Positions 32,280 through 43,896 of a stretch of 64,000 bases of DNA are shown piece by piece. A program made the translations under genes and the position numbers. Position 1 is the stretch's first letter. Each line of letters opens with the position of its first letter. This DNA comes from Cervus elaphus (Eukaryota > Chordata > Mammalia > Artiodactyla > Cervidae). Below the pieces are notes generated by a model. The model was not told where the DNA came from and searched no databases. It saw nothing but the letters and a program-made list of their open reading frames with translations. The stretch spans positions 13,501,001-13,565,000 of the forward strand of contig NC_057841.1 of the NCBI RefSeq assembly GCF_910594005.1, given 5' to 3'.

Positions 32280-32494
32280 AGTCTGGTGTGGACATGTACA
32301 CACTGCTTTATTTAAACTGGATAACCAACAAAGGCCTACTGTGTGGTACAGGGAACTCTGCTCAATATTATGTAACAACTTAAGTGGGAAAAGAATCTGA
32401 AAAACAACAGACACATGTATACGTATAACTGAATCTCTGTTGCACATTTAGAACTAACATAACATTGTTAATCAACTGTAATATAAAAAAAAAG
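32280..32494 (+). mobile_element. L1 3' end, sense
   Basis: 'gtacagggaactctgctcaatattatgtaac' to 'aactgtaatataaaaaaaaa' is the ruminant L1 3' UTR with poly(A). agttctt before and after (near 32270 and 32501) may be the target duplication. Confidence 0.85.
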
Positions 32495-32739
32495 AAATGA
32501 GTTCTTGGTGTCTCCCCTAGTCCAACTGTATTCACCAGGGCCGGAAACTAGAGATGTATTTGTCCTAGAGGTTTAGCCAATACTATTAAAGTTCATGTGC
32601 TTGCTTTCTCTGCTCTATTTACATTCTCCAACATCATCGTTAGGTTGTGGTTTCACTTTGGGAAGTACCTGGGTTATGAGATATGAACTTTATACCTTCT
32701 TTCCAGCATGTCTTAATTTCAGTTTCTGCCTCATTTTAC

Positions 32740-32895
32740 AGATGTTTGGGTGCATGCTTTATCTTTCTTTTATGGGTATAAACTCTTTTAGGACAGGAAT
32801 AATGTACTGTTATGCTTCCATCCTTCCACAGTGCCTGCAAATAATAAACTCACCGTGTACACAGTGGCCACTCAATACATTTTGGGGCAAGGGAC
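32740..32895 (+). mobile_element. L2 LINE 3' end relic
   Basis: 'aaactcttttaggacagg', 'cacagtgcctgcaaataat' and 'cagtggccactcaatacatttt' follow the L2 3' end pattern. Ancient and degraded. Confidence 0.5.
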
Positions 32896-35800
32896 TGAAT
32901 TAAACACATAATCTTAGAAAAACATAATTTCACAAAAGCAATTTTTATGCCCCAGATAGTTAATCATATTGACACTTCATAGTATTTATCTGTACATTTC
33001 AAAGCTAATGCCTTTATTGGAAACAGAATAGAATTATCCACTGAACCCATTTCTATAGGGGAAAAAAAAAACTTTTAGAGCAACATGAATCAAAATGTCC
33101 TTTTGAATATAGAGTACGGTGACAGTAATAATTGAAGTTCCTAGAAGCAATGTAGCCATAACGAGCTGCCGCTACAGTGGTCATATACTCATTAAGCACA
33201 GAGGAACTGTTTGCTGCTGTGGATAAAAAGAACTGGATTCCTTGATCATTTGCTTAACTCCACTTTAGATAAAGTCTTTAGAAAATAAGCTTCCATTAAC
33301 AAGATTTTCTTAAAACCACTTAATGGGTCTCCGCCTTCTATTTAATGTTTAAGATGTCAAATGAGAATGATTCCTCTTTAGGAATCTCTACTGGCTAGTT
33401 CACTTCTACCAAATATAATACTTCTCCTCTACTCCTCAAAAAAGCACAGGTTATTCTTGCTTCATTGTATATAAAGTTTTTCATTTCTCTAAAATGAAAA
33501 ATGAAATCATTCATTACTCATTTCTAAATTCAATATATAGCTTTCTAATTTCATTATATTTTTGTTGATCTAAATTCATTCTTTAAAAATTGTAATTCTT
33601 TTAAATGTTAGGGATTACCTTTTTTTAGATACTAGCATATTTTGAAAATTGTTTAGAATATAATACTCAAGAAGCTAGAATTTAGAATTTTGTTTCACTT
33701 ATCACTGATTACCAGGCTAGAACATATGCACTTAATAAACATTTGAGAAGCTGAATGAATTCATTTTATTATGGAGGGGAATTTCAATTTGAAATAATGC
33801 ATCACGGGATAATGTTGTCTAGAAATGCGTGGTGGAGACAAACACTGCACTATCTTAGAACCTGACTGAGTCTGAATATCACATACCAGCTGTGTAGAGA
33901 GAAAGTTCCCAGTCTTCATACAGAGGGTCTCTATAAGCAGGTGGATGTGGTGGAAATGTGTCAATAATTTATTATAAATCTAGTCCTTTTGAGCTGATAA
34001 CAGGAGAATTGTCAAATAGCATTACAAAATTTTAGAAAGATTATAAACTATAACTGACAGTGTCAGTATATGATGATACAAAAAAAAAGAAAAAAATAGA
34101 ATTCCTACTGGCTTTCAAGAGAGTAATTTTTATCCCTAAGAGTGGAGTAAGCAAATTAGGATGATCATTCATGCATAATTTACAGTTAGGTGACATTTTC
34201 TCACTGCTAGAAGTCATCCAATTCTTTAGGTTATCAACTGCCAAGAGCAGGTATAATGTAGTTTATGTGCAGCTGAACCAAAGATAATCATCTTAAAGAA
34301 ATGAAAACAACTTCTTAGCATAAAAAGATGCTTATCCTCTGATAGGTCTACTAAATATAGGTTCAGCAGGGTTAAGAACTCCCAGTTTTAAAATAGCTCT
34401 TGCATACGAATTAGCCAGTCTGATTCTCCTTTGCTCAACCTCTGTTCAACCTGGCTGCTGATCCCTTCGCAGGTCTTCCTCTCAGCTCATTTTCTGCTCC
34501 ACAGGGTAATCAGAACAAGTTCAGCAGGTCCTCAAAGGTAGTGCAGACAGTTAAGTTTTCTGAACTGATATTTACTCCCTATGTCTCTTCTTTATTTTCA
34601 GGTGAGCTGTTTTCTCTCACTTTCTCTTCTTTCCAACTGGAGCTTAAATTTCCCCAAACTGTCACTGAACAATTGTGGTCAAATTCCATCCTTCTTCACA
34701 AACTTACAGGACTTCACAAAACTACCTCCTTTTCACTTTCTCCCCCCTTTTTTATATCTGGACCAAAATGTACCAGATTATGGAAAAGTACAAGAAATAC
34801 ATGCTCAAGACATACCTGAGTTGACAAAAAATGTATATATTTTGAAGTGAAAATAGATTTAATAAAGAACTATTGCTATCAACTAGTAAAGTCCTTGACG
34901 GTGAAGAGAAATCTACTTCAAAATTGGTCTATTTTTTATTTTTCTCTTTGTAATCAAAGTAGAGATATCTGTTTTTGAGCTATAACTTGTAATACTAAAA
35001 ACATACTTAATTCCTAATGTTATTAAATGGCCTGTATTTTATTGTGACAATGTTTTCTGCTACATTTCATTGAAAATACGTATCATTTAACACTGATGAA
35101 GAACCTTCTGGTGATCTAGTTTGGGAACCGTATTATTCTTTACTAGGCTGCTCTCCCAGGAAAACACATTCCCAGTTTAGGCAAATGAATCACTAATGGA
35201 ATATAGGAGCATCACCAACTGGAGTATTTGCTGATTCAAATTACTTCTTAGAAATCTTTTAATATTAGGGATCGTTATATTGTGATCCCCAAGTTTTCTT
35301 CAGTTAAATTAGTAAACAACTTAGGAAAGAGGAAAAAAAAGGGATGAAAACTGTGGCGTGGAAATAAAGCCTAGCTACCTCAACGTTCACTTAGGCAGTG
35401 AATCCCAGCATTTACCATGTGTCAAATCACCAGCGGGTTTGTTAGTACCCAGGTCATGGAACCCCACTCAAAGTTCATTGTCTGGATGTCACGGGTTGAG
35501 TTTATTTATATATAATGTGGATGTTTGTTTCAGCATATGAAATAAGTGTAACCACGATGTATTGACTCACAGTGTATTTTCATAAAGAAACAAATTATCA
35601 ATATCCCTATTTTGCTGGAATGATATACCTTTCCACCATGATGGTACTAAATATTTTTCTCAGGATTTTTGGTCTTTAACCTGTTATAAGTCTTTTGTTA
35701 AAGTTATTTTGCCTTTAACCCTTGAGCATAAATACTCTAAAACAGGAAGCAAGGGGAGGAATTTTTATGGATGAAATCACCAGTACATGTTGATTGTTAC

Positions 35801-35906
35801 CTGACACCCCAAGTCAAGGAAATCTGTCTGTAAACAGGAGGAAGGCTCAGCAGAGAAGCTTATTATGCCAGCAAGTTGGAAAGTCACACTGTATGTCTGC
35901 CCCTTG
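32896..35906. other. AT-rich unique sequence, no gene called
   Basis: Two overlapping plus frames at 34541-34850 (92 and 89 codons) compete in the same DNA and show no domain. A MIR-like 'acttaataaacatttg' scrap lies near 33731. Nothing else recognised in 3 kb. Confidence 0.45.
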
Positions 35907-36115
35907 GGGCTTCCCAAGTAGCTCAGTGTTAAAGAATCTGCCTGCAAAGGCAGGGGATGCTGGTTGGATCCCTGGGTCAAGAAGATCCCCTGGAGGAGGA
36001 AATGGCAACCCACCCCAGTACTCTTGCCTGGAAAATCCCAAGGACAGAGGAGTCTGGTGGGCTATATAGTCCATGGGGTTGCAAAATAGTCAGGCATGAC
36101 TTAGTGACTAAAAGA
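35907..36115 (+). mobile_element. Bov-tA SINE
   Basis: Sense copy from gggcttcccaagtagctcag to 'catgacttagtgactaaaagaac'. Confidence 0.92.
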
Positions 36116-36249
36116 ACAAAACATAATAGAGGTCTGGGTTGAATGATGATCAAATCAAGAAGAGGCCAGTCTCCTTGTTCAGATTAAACTGCACCCACTC
36201 CACTTCTCCAGGGTTGACAGAGGAATGGAGACCTTTGGAATGGCCCTGT

Positions 36250-36680
36250 ATCTGTATTCCTTCCCCGTGACCTCGTTCACTTTCCTGTCTTCTTTCTGCA
36301 CACACTCTCGCCTCTTCCTCACACTTCTACTATCCCTTATGTATCTTCAGCTTCTTTTTCTGGACTCAGCTTAATGCACCTTTTTCAGGGAAGCATCAAT
36401 AACACCTTCAATAACAGTGAATTCTGTTTCCAGTAACATACCATCTATGCCTCTCACAACATTTGTACTATGATACTATGTAATTAACTATTTGTTTAAC
36501 ATTTTAATTGTTATCCATGAGGTTTCTTAAGTTATATTTGTAAGTAGTTTCGGAAGAAAGAAAGTTTAGGTTATAAACACTGTGTGGGCAGACATTTTGG
36601 TCAGTACTGTATTGTGTTTAACAAAATAGATGCTGTGTTTGTACGTACTCAGTAGATAGGTATTAATTATGAGTTACTGT
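36250..36680 (+). mobile_element. Probable L2 LINE relic
   Basis: 'tcagggaagcatcaataac', 'taattaactatttgtttaacatttt', 'gtgtgggcagacattttg' and 'cagtagataggtatt' are spaced as in an L2 3' end. Weak similarity, so low confidence. Confidence 0.35.
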
Positions 36681-37512
36681 ATCACTAGATAGTCAATTGC
36701 AACTAAATATAAACATTCCAAATGCATTCACAATGGAGAAGACTCCACTGTGAAATAAATTAGATAAGTAGATCAATTCATCCACTAGAAGTCCAATAAT
36801 TGTGCTATGGAATGGCTCATTTAGTAAAGACCTGTGTCCTTAGTTAACTACCAGATAAATTCTTCATTTAGAATCATAATATTTTCAAACCAAAAGAGGA
36901 CTCAGTGCTATAAACAGGCTTTGGAGTTAGATAAGTTTGAGTTTGAATTTCAGCTTTTTTAGTTAAGTATATTAAACAAGTTATTTGAATTTTATAAGCC
37001 TTTTAAATTCTCATATATATCTCATATATAATGTTATGTATGACCTTTGCAAAATTCTGGATATTAGGAAAATTACATGAAGCATTTGTTATATAATTAA
37101 AAAACATTACTTAGTTATGCATATAGTTAAATAATTAACAACCAAAAAAGTCATCAAAAAGAATGCTGCAATTTTGTTCCTTAGTTAATGTTGCAAAAAT
37201 ACTTATGTCAAACAATAAATGTCCAATTTGCCTAATAATTGCCTTTAGCTCTTAGGATATGTAATACATTTTCATTTAAAATTCCCAATTTTAGTTTTAG
37301 CAATATTTTAATTCAGTCTTTAAAGAAACATTGAATAACACTGTGAAATTATATTAACCTAATGGAATAAAGTAAATTATTTAACCATTCAAAGCTACTT
37401 TGTGAATCCCTTAAATCAATATATTAATATTTAATTATATGTATTAAGAAAGAATTAATATGAGAACTTCAGCAAATACATTGTAGAGAAAGGTGATTTT
37501 TAGGTCTTATAA
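36681..37512. other. AT-rich unique sequence, nothing recognised
   Basis: Very AT-rich, no open frames or repeat family recognised. Confidence 0.5.
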
Positions 37513-37727
37513 GTTCTCAGGTGACTTCAGTGGTAAAGAATCCACCTGCCAATGCAGGAAATGCAGGAGACTCGGGTTCGATTTCTGGGTCAGGAAGATC
37601 CCCCTGAAGAGGCAATGGCAACCCACTCCAGTATTCTTGCTTGGGAAGTCTCACGGTCCGAGAATCCTGGCAGGCTACAGTCCACGGGGTCACAAATAGT
37701 CAGACACCGCTTAGCAGCTGCGCACAC
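37513..37727 (+). mobile_element. Bov-tA SINE
   Basis: Sense copy ('gttctcaggtgacttcagtggtaaagaatcc' ... 'gtcacaaatagtcagacaccgcttagcag'). A short duplication of 'aatgcagga' sits within the head. Confidence 0.9.
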
Positions 37728-38112
37728 AAGCGTCAATCTCTTAGCTTCCAGAATATTTAAATGACCGTTCTAATTCTGAGATTGAATGCATAGTCTAATT
37801 TTATGCTCTCCAGAAAACCAAGTCAAAGTTATTTTTGTTTTTTCTTTATACTCTTTTTGCTGTTTCAAGAGATGAATTTACCAAGGATGAGAAAGTTAAG
37901 AGACAGGGAGAGAAGACTCAAAAAAAAAAAAAGCAATAGTCTTGGGAATAAAGTAAAGATGGATAACTGATAATTCATTTAGCTGAACCTCACATACAGT
38001 GAAGGAAGATATAAAACCAAAACCAATATATTTATATAGCAGAAAACTCTAAGTTACAAGAAGTGGTGGTACCAATCAGCTTTGTAAAAGGAAGGCAGTG
38101 AGGTGGCAGAGG
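37728..38112. other. Unique sequence, nothing recognised
   Basis: Contains a poly(A) run at about 37920-37932. No gene signal. Confidence 0.5.
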
Positions 38113-38312
38113 TGGTTTAGTCACTAAAGTCTGACTCTTTGCGACCCCACGGACTGTAGACCCTAGGCCCCTCTGTCCATGGAATTTTCCAGGCAAGAAT
38201 ACTGGAGTGGGTTGCTATTTCCTTCTCCAGGGGATCTTCCTGACCCAGGGACGGAACCCACGTCTCCTGCATTGCAGGTGGATTCTTTACCGCTGAGTCC
38301 CCAGGGAAGCCA
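38113..38312 (-). mobile_element. Bov-tA SINE
   Basis: Antisense copy ending 'gagtccccagggaagcc'. Confidence 0.92.
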
Positions 38313-39451
38313 AGGTAATGAGACATGGCTCAAATTAGGAGAAACGAGAAAGTTTTTGGAGAGCAGTTAAATAGATCCCTATGTGACTTTTCTTACACCA
38401 AACTACTGAGAAACTACCCTGCTATTCTCGTTCTACAAATTGGAGGATTTATTCTCTGGAGGGGATAAAACAGGAGAACTCTGAAGAGGGGGGTGTCAAT
38501 CATAACTGAACATGTGGGAGCCAAAGCAAAAATGATGAGATTAAGGAACCATTATCTTTTAATCCCGAAGCTCCCACTTTGCCAGTGGTCAGAAGTTTGC
38601 CATCCAGGTAGAAGACTTAAACATACCAACAGTGGAGAGTCCCCAAGAGATTATTCAGGTTATCTACTTTGATATCAAAGTAGAAGTTAGATATAGTAGA
38701 CTGGTAATTGAAGATGGGTCCAGGAAAGATATATCTCTTTAAGAGTCTTTTGTGTCCAGAAACCAGAAAAAAAAAGTGTTTTACACTACCCAGAAAATGT
38801 GGTTTGTTGGATACCAAGATAAAACCCATTCAAAAAAAAGCGATCAATGGTATAACAAGTTGCTGATAAATGAGAAATGAACAGTGAGGATTTCAAGATA
38901 TGGAAATTAGTAGAGATAGTAGGTAATTTAGAAACAGTGGACAAAAAGAAATTTTTGAAGAGTTTTTCCATAAAGGATAACAGAGCAAAGTGGTGGTTGC
39001 TATAAGGGAAAGAGGAGACTGATGTTATGTTGTTGTTGTTTAAGGAGACATAAATTGGGTGTTGGTTTAAGGGAAGGATATTTAAATGATGGAGAGAAAG
39101 ATAATTGCTGAGAATTATCCTTGACAATGTGAGAAAAATCAGGATACATAAGCAGGGAGTCTGTTTTTAACAGGGAGCTCACAGTTTATTAACAGTATTA
39201 GGAGAAAAGCAAATACATTAATATCAACACTGGGTGTAATTTTTGACATTGAAAGCTTGTGAAATATTCTTTAGTCTTTCTATTTCTTCATGTAAGGGTG
39301 ATTTGAGGAAGATCTTGGTAGTTGGGATTATAGTTTTGAAGTTGATGGCTGTGACAAGGTGTAAGTACAGTTACGGAAGTGGCTGACCAAGGAGGACTGA
39401 GCTCACGTAACTCACATGCCAGGATCTGGAAAGATCACACACATGTATATT
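38313..39451. other. Unique sequence, nothing recognised
   Basis: The 113-aa minus frame at 38786-39127 is Ser/Asn/Leu-rich without a recognised domain. A GTT microsatellite lies at about 39028-39040. Confidence 0.45.
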
Positions 39452-39662
39452 GTGTGTGCATGCTCAGTTGATCGGGTGTGTCCGACTCTTTGTGACCCTT
39501 TGAACTGTAGCCCACCGGGCTCCGCTATCCGTGGAATTTTTCAGGCAAGAATATTGGAGTGGTTTGCCATTTCTTCTTCCAGGGGATCTTCTCGACCCAG
39601 GGATGGAACCCTCATCTCCTGCATTGGCAGATGAACTCTTCACCTGTTGAGCCTTGGGGGAA
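39452..39662 (-). mobile_element. Bov-tA SINE
   Basis: Antisense copy from 'gcatgctcagttgatcgggtgtg' to 'gttgagccttgggggaag'. Confidence 0.9.
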
Positions 39663-40599
39663 GAGGTTCGTTATAGAGATATCCGGTGACCAAGGAGAAA
39701 AGATTTTAAAGAAGCAGGGGGTGTGAACCTGGGTTAGTGATCATTGCAACAGAAAGAGTTGGTCTTGGATCTGAGAGATTTTAAGCAGAGAGGGAGCTGC
39801 TGTAGAAGAAGCAACTCAGAACAAGGAAGTAGGAAGTCACGTCCTCACTTTGGAGACAGCGTGTATGAGGACTGAAGAGAAAAGCACAAAAAACTTGCAA
39901 AGGCTGCTGGCAAATCAGGCTCCTCTGAGGAGGTTCACGTTTTAGAGCCTGAAGGTAGAAAGCCTTCTGAACTGCTCATGATAAAAGTCTGTGCTTGATT
40001 TCTCCAGAGTTACTTACACCTATTCTTTGTAGAATAACTTCCTAACATATTTATATGTGGAGAAAATAAGGCATCAATAATTTCAAGAAAAACGAAATTT
40101 CAGATTTTCAAGATATGCATTATAAATACATAATGTGAATATTCAAGAATATATTACAAGCAGAGGAGGTTGCCGATGTACAAGTATATACTATGTGTCT
40201 CTGATTTTACATATATATCTCTAACACATCACATATCCCTAAAAAGTTTATACATATTTTCATCTAATGTGGCAAAATATCTACTGTATTCAAGCAGTTC
40301 CTCATTGTTTAGAAAAGTTTATAGTTTTAAAGAAGTTCACCATCTCCCATTCTTTAATATGATATTTAAAAGGCTACTCCGAGGCATTTCTGACTTGATC
40401 ATTCTAAGCTCAATAACTTTCTTTTCCACTGTTTCTCATTATGTTTCAAATTTGTTGCAAGATGATTCAAAGTGTAAGAGCCTACAGCTATGTTTAAATG
40501 AGAATAATATTTACGTGGAGAAAGAACTGTCTCCCACTCTCCAAGTAGCTGCTGTGGCCTTCAAAACGCTGTTGTTTATAATGATCAATACAATGTGTG
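39663..40599. other. Unique sequence left of the L1
   Basis: The 144-aa plus frame at 40170-40604 has no recognised domain and is not supported by splice or promoter signals. Not called as a gene. Confidence 0.45.
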
Positions 40600-40615
40600 T
40601 CTAATAGCATTTTTT
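40600..40615. repeat. L1 target-site duplication, left copy
   Basis: tctaatagcattttt here and at 43882-43896: 15 bp identical, merging into the L1 poly(T) on the left. Confidence 0.9.
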
Positions 40616-40959
40616 TTTTAAATTTTTTTATTAGTTGGAGGCTAATTACTTCACAACATTTCAGTGGGTTTTGTCATACATTGATATGAATCAGCCATAG
40701 ATTTACACTTATTCCCCATCCCGATCCCCCCTCCCACCTCCCTCTCCACCCGATTCCTCTGGGTCTTCCCAGTGTACCAGGCCCGAGCACTTGTCTCATG
40801 CATCCCACCTGGGCTGGTGATCTGTTTCACCATAGATAGTATACATGCTGTTCTTTTGAAACATCCCACCCTCACCTTCTCCCACAGAGTTCAAAAGTCT
40901 GTTCTGTATTTCTGTGTCTCTTTTTCTGTTTTGCATATAGGGTTATCGTTACCATCTTT

Positions 40960-42048
40960 CTAAATTCCATATATATGTGTTAGTATGCTGTAATGTTCTT
41001 TATCTTTCTGGCTTACTTCACTCTGTATAAGGGGCTCCAGTTTCATCCATCTCATTAGGACTGGTTCAAATGAATTCTTTTTGACGGCTGAGTAATATTC
41101 CATGGTGTATATGTACCACAGCTTCCTTATCCATTCATCTGCTGATGGGCATCTAGGTTGCTTCCATGTCCTGGCTATTATAAACAGTGCTGCGATGAAC
41201 ATTGGGGTGCACGTGTCTCTTTCAGATCTGGTTTCCTCTGTGTGTATGCCCAGAAGTGGTATTGCTGGGTCATATGGCAGTTCTATTTCCAGTTTTTTAA
41301 GGAATCTCCACACTGTTTTCCATAGTGGCTGTACTAGTTTGCATTCCCACCAACAGTGTAAGAGGGTTCCCTTTTCTCCACACCCTCTCCAGCATTTATT
41401 GCTTGTAGACTTTTGGATAGCAGCCATCCTGACTGGTGTGTAATGGTACCTCATTGTGGTTTTGATTTGCATTTCTGTAATAATGAGTGATGTTGAGCAC
41501 TTTTTCATGTGTTTGTTAGCCATCTGTATGTCTTCTTTGGAGAAATGTCTGTTTAGTTCTCTGGCCCATTTTTTGATTGGGTCATTTATTTTTCTGGAAT
41601 TGAGCTGCAGGAGTTGCTTGTATATTTTTGAGATTAATCCTTTGTCTGTTTCTTCATTTGCTATTATTTTCTCCCAATCTGAGGGCTGTCTTTTCACCTT
41701 GCTTATAGTTTCCTTTGTAGTGCAAAAGCTTTTAAGTTTCATTAGATCCCATTTGTTTAGTTTTGCTTTTATTTCCAATATTCTGGGAGGTGGGTCATAG
41801 AGGATCTTGCTGTGATTTATGTCGGAGAGTGTTTTGCCTATGTTCTCCTCTAGGAGTTTTATAGTTTCTGGTCTGACATTTAGATCTTTAATCCATTTTG
41901 AGTTTATTTTTGTGTATGGTGTTAGAAAGTGTTCTAGTTTCATTCTTTCACAAGTGGTTGACCAGTTTTCCCAGCACCACTTGTTAAAAGAGGTTGTCTT
42001 TTTTCCATTGTATATCCTTGCCTCCTTTGTCAAAGATAAGGTGTCCAT
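40960..42048 (-). pseudogene. L1 ORF2p C-terminal part
   Basis: Open to the natural ORF2 stop at 40960. It contains the cysteine-rich motif CX3CX7HX4C (C219, C223, H231, C236 of this frame) and the familiar ...EYYSAVKKN... region. It is separated from the RT frame by a one-base expansion of a T run near 41988-41991 (AAAA on the plus strand). The first 20 or so codons of this frame overlap the RT frame and are not native. Confidence 0.92.
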
Positions 42049-43516
42049 AGGTTCGTGGATTTATCTCTGGGCTTTCTATTCTGTTCCATTGGTCTATATT
42101 TCTGTCTTTGTGCCAGTACCACACTGTCTTGATGACTGTGGCTTTGTAGTAGAGTCTGAAGTCAGGCAGGTTGATTCCTCCAGTTCCATTCTTCTTTCTC
42201 AAGATTACTTTGGCTATTCGAGGTTTTTTGTATTTCCATACAAATTGTGAAATTCTTTGGTCTAGTTCTGTGAAAAATACCGTTGGTAGCTTGATAGGGA
42301 TTGCATTGAATCTATAGATTGCTTTGGGTAGAATAGCCATTTTGACAATATTGATTCTTCCAATCCATGAACACGGTATGTTTCTCCATCTGTTTGTGTC
42401 CTCTTTGATTTCTTTCATCAGTGTTTTATAGTTTTCTATGTATAGGTCTTTTGTGTCTTTAGGTAGATATACTCCTAAGTATTTTATTCTTTTTGTTGCA
42501 ATGGTGAATGGTATTGTTTCCTTAATTTCTCTTTCTGTTTTTTCATTGTTAGTATATAGGAATGCAAGGGATTTCTGTGTGTTAATTTTATATCCTGCAA
42601 CTTTACTATATTCATTGATTAGTTCTAGTAATTTTCTGGTAGAGTCTTTATGGTTTTCTATGTAGAGGATCATGTCATCTGCAAACAGTGAGAGTTTCAC
42701 TTCTTCTTTTCCTATCTGGATTCCTTTTACTTCTTTTTCTGCTCTGATTGCTGTGGCCAAAACTTCCAACACTATGTTGAACAGTAGTGGTGAGAGTGGG
42801 CACCCTTGTCTTGTTCCTGATTTCAGGGGAAATGCTTTCAATTTTTCACCATTGAGGGTGATGCTTGCTGTGGGTTTGTCATATATAGCTTTTATTATGT
42901 TGAGGTATGTTCCTTCTATTCCTGCTTTTTGGAGAGTTTTAATCATAAATGAGTGTTGAATTTTGTCAAAGGCTTTCTCTGCATCTATTGAGATAATCAT
43001 ATGGTTTTTATCCTTCAATTTGTTAATGTGGTGTATTACATTGATTGATTTGTGGATATTGAAGAATCCTTGCATTCCTGGGATAAAGCCCACTTGGTCG
43101 TGGTGTGTGATTTTTTTAATATGTTGTTGGATTCTGTTTGCTAGAATTTTGTTAAGGATTTTTGCATCTATGTTCATCAGTGATATTGGCCTGTAGTTTT
43201 CTTTTTTTGTGGCATCTTTGTCTGATTTTGGAATTAGGGTGATGGTGGCCTCATAGAATGAGTTTGGAAGTTTACCTTCTTCTGCAATTTTCTGGAAGAG
43301 TTTGAGTAAGGTAGGTGTTAGCTCTTCTCTAAATTTTTGGTAGAATTCAGCTGTGAAGCCATCTGGTCCTGGGCTTTTGTTTGCTGGAAGATTTTTGATT
43401 ACAGTTTCGATTTCCTTGCCTGTGATGGGTCTGTTAAGATCTTCTATTTCTTCCTGGTTCAGTTTTGGAAAGTTATACTTTTCTAAGAATTTGTCCATTT
43501 CATCCAAGTTGTCCAT
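41984..43516 (-). pseudogene. L1 ORF2p reverse transcriptase domain (510-aa open frame)
   Basis: Long uninterrupted frame with RT motifs: PDGFTAEFYQ near 51-60, IDAEKAFD at 177-184, GTRQGCPLSP near 234-243 and the catalytic FADD at 278-281 (F in place of Y is normal for L1). In an active L1, ORF2p nicks target DNA and reverse-transcribes L1 RNA there. The endonuclease is missing and the protein would terminate prematurely because of the frameshift near 41990. The apparent Met start is internal to ORF2. Confidence 0.95.
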
Positions 43517-43560
43517 TTTATTGGCATAGAGCTGCTGGTAGTAGTCTCTTATAGCATTAC

Positions 43561-43881
43561 AGGCTTACATCAAGAAACAAGAAAAAAGCCAAATAAATAA
43601 CCTAACTCTACACCTAAAGCACTTAGAGAAGGAAGAAATGAAGAACCCCAGGGTTAGCAGAAGGAAAGAAATCTTAAAAATTAAGGCAGAAATAAATGCA
43701 ATAGAAACCAAAGAGACCATAGCAAAAATCAACAAAGCTAAAAGCTGGTTTTTTGAAAAAATAAACAAAATTGACAAACCATTAGCAAGACTCATTAAGA
43801 AACAAAGAGAGAAGAACCAAATTAACAAAATTAGAAATGAAAATGGAGAGATCACAACAGACAACACTGAAATACAAAAGA
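43561..43881 (+). pseudogene. Inverted L1 ORF2 segment (linker between endonuclease and RT)
   Basis: Plus-strand frame with the ORF2 linker sequence AEINAIETKETIAKINKAKSWFFEKIN; open part 43638-43886. Same L1 as the minus-strand piece to its left, flipped. Confidence 0.93.
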
Positions 43882-43896
43882 TCTAATAGCATTTTT
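43882..43896. repeat. L1 target-site duplication, right copy
   Basis: tctaatagcattttt, matching 40600 onward. Confidence 0.9.

Larger units (their letters stand above)
40616..43881 (-). mobile_element. Ruminant L1, 5'-truncated with 5' inversion
   Basis: About 3.27 kb bounded by a 15-bp target duplication. 40616-43560 is antisense L1 (poly(A) complement, 3' UTR, ORF2 from the RT domain to the end). 43561-43881 is the immediately preceding ORF2 segment in the opposite (plus) orientation: it ends TEIQKI while the antisense part starts NAIRDYYQQLYANK, neighbours in intact ORF2. This is the structure expected from twin priming during insertion. It lacks the 5' UTR, ORF1 and most of the endonuclease, so it cannot move itself. 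Confidence 0.95.

Noticed and set aside
34541..34850. Two overlapping plus frames after a 'ttattttcag' acceptor-like site, possible exon
   Set aside because: Two frames compete, no domain is recognisable and no donor or neighbouring exon could be identified.
40170..40604. 144-codon plus-strand frame left of the L1
   Set aside because: No recognised domain, AT-rich composition, ends at the L1 insertion site by chance.
41102..43196. Plus-strand open frames of 75-143 codons, hydrophobic and membrane-protein-like
   Set aside because: They are the complement of L1 ORF2; the hydrophobic look comes from T-rich antisense of A-rich L1 coding sequence.
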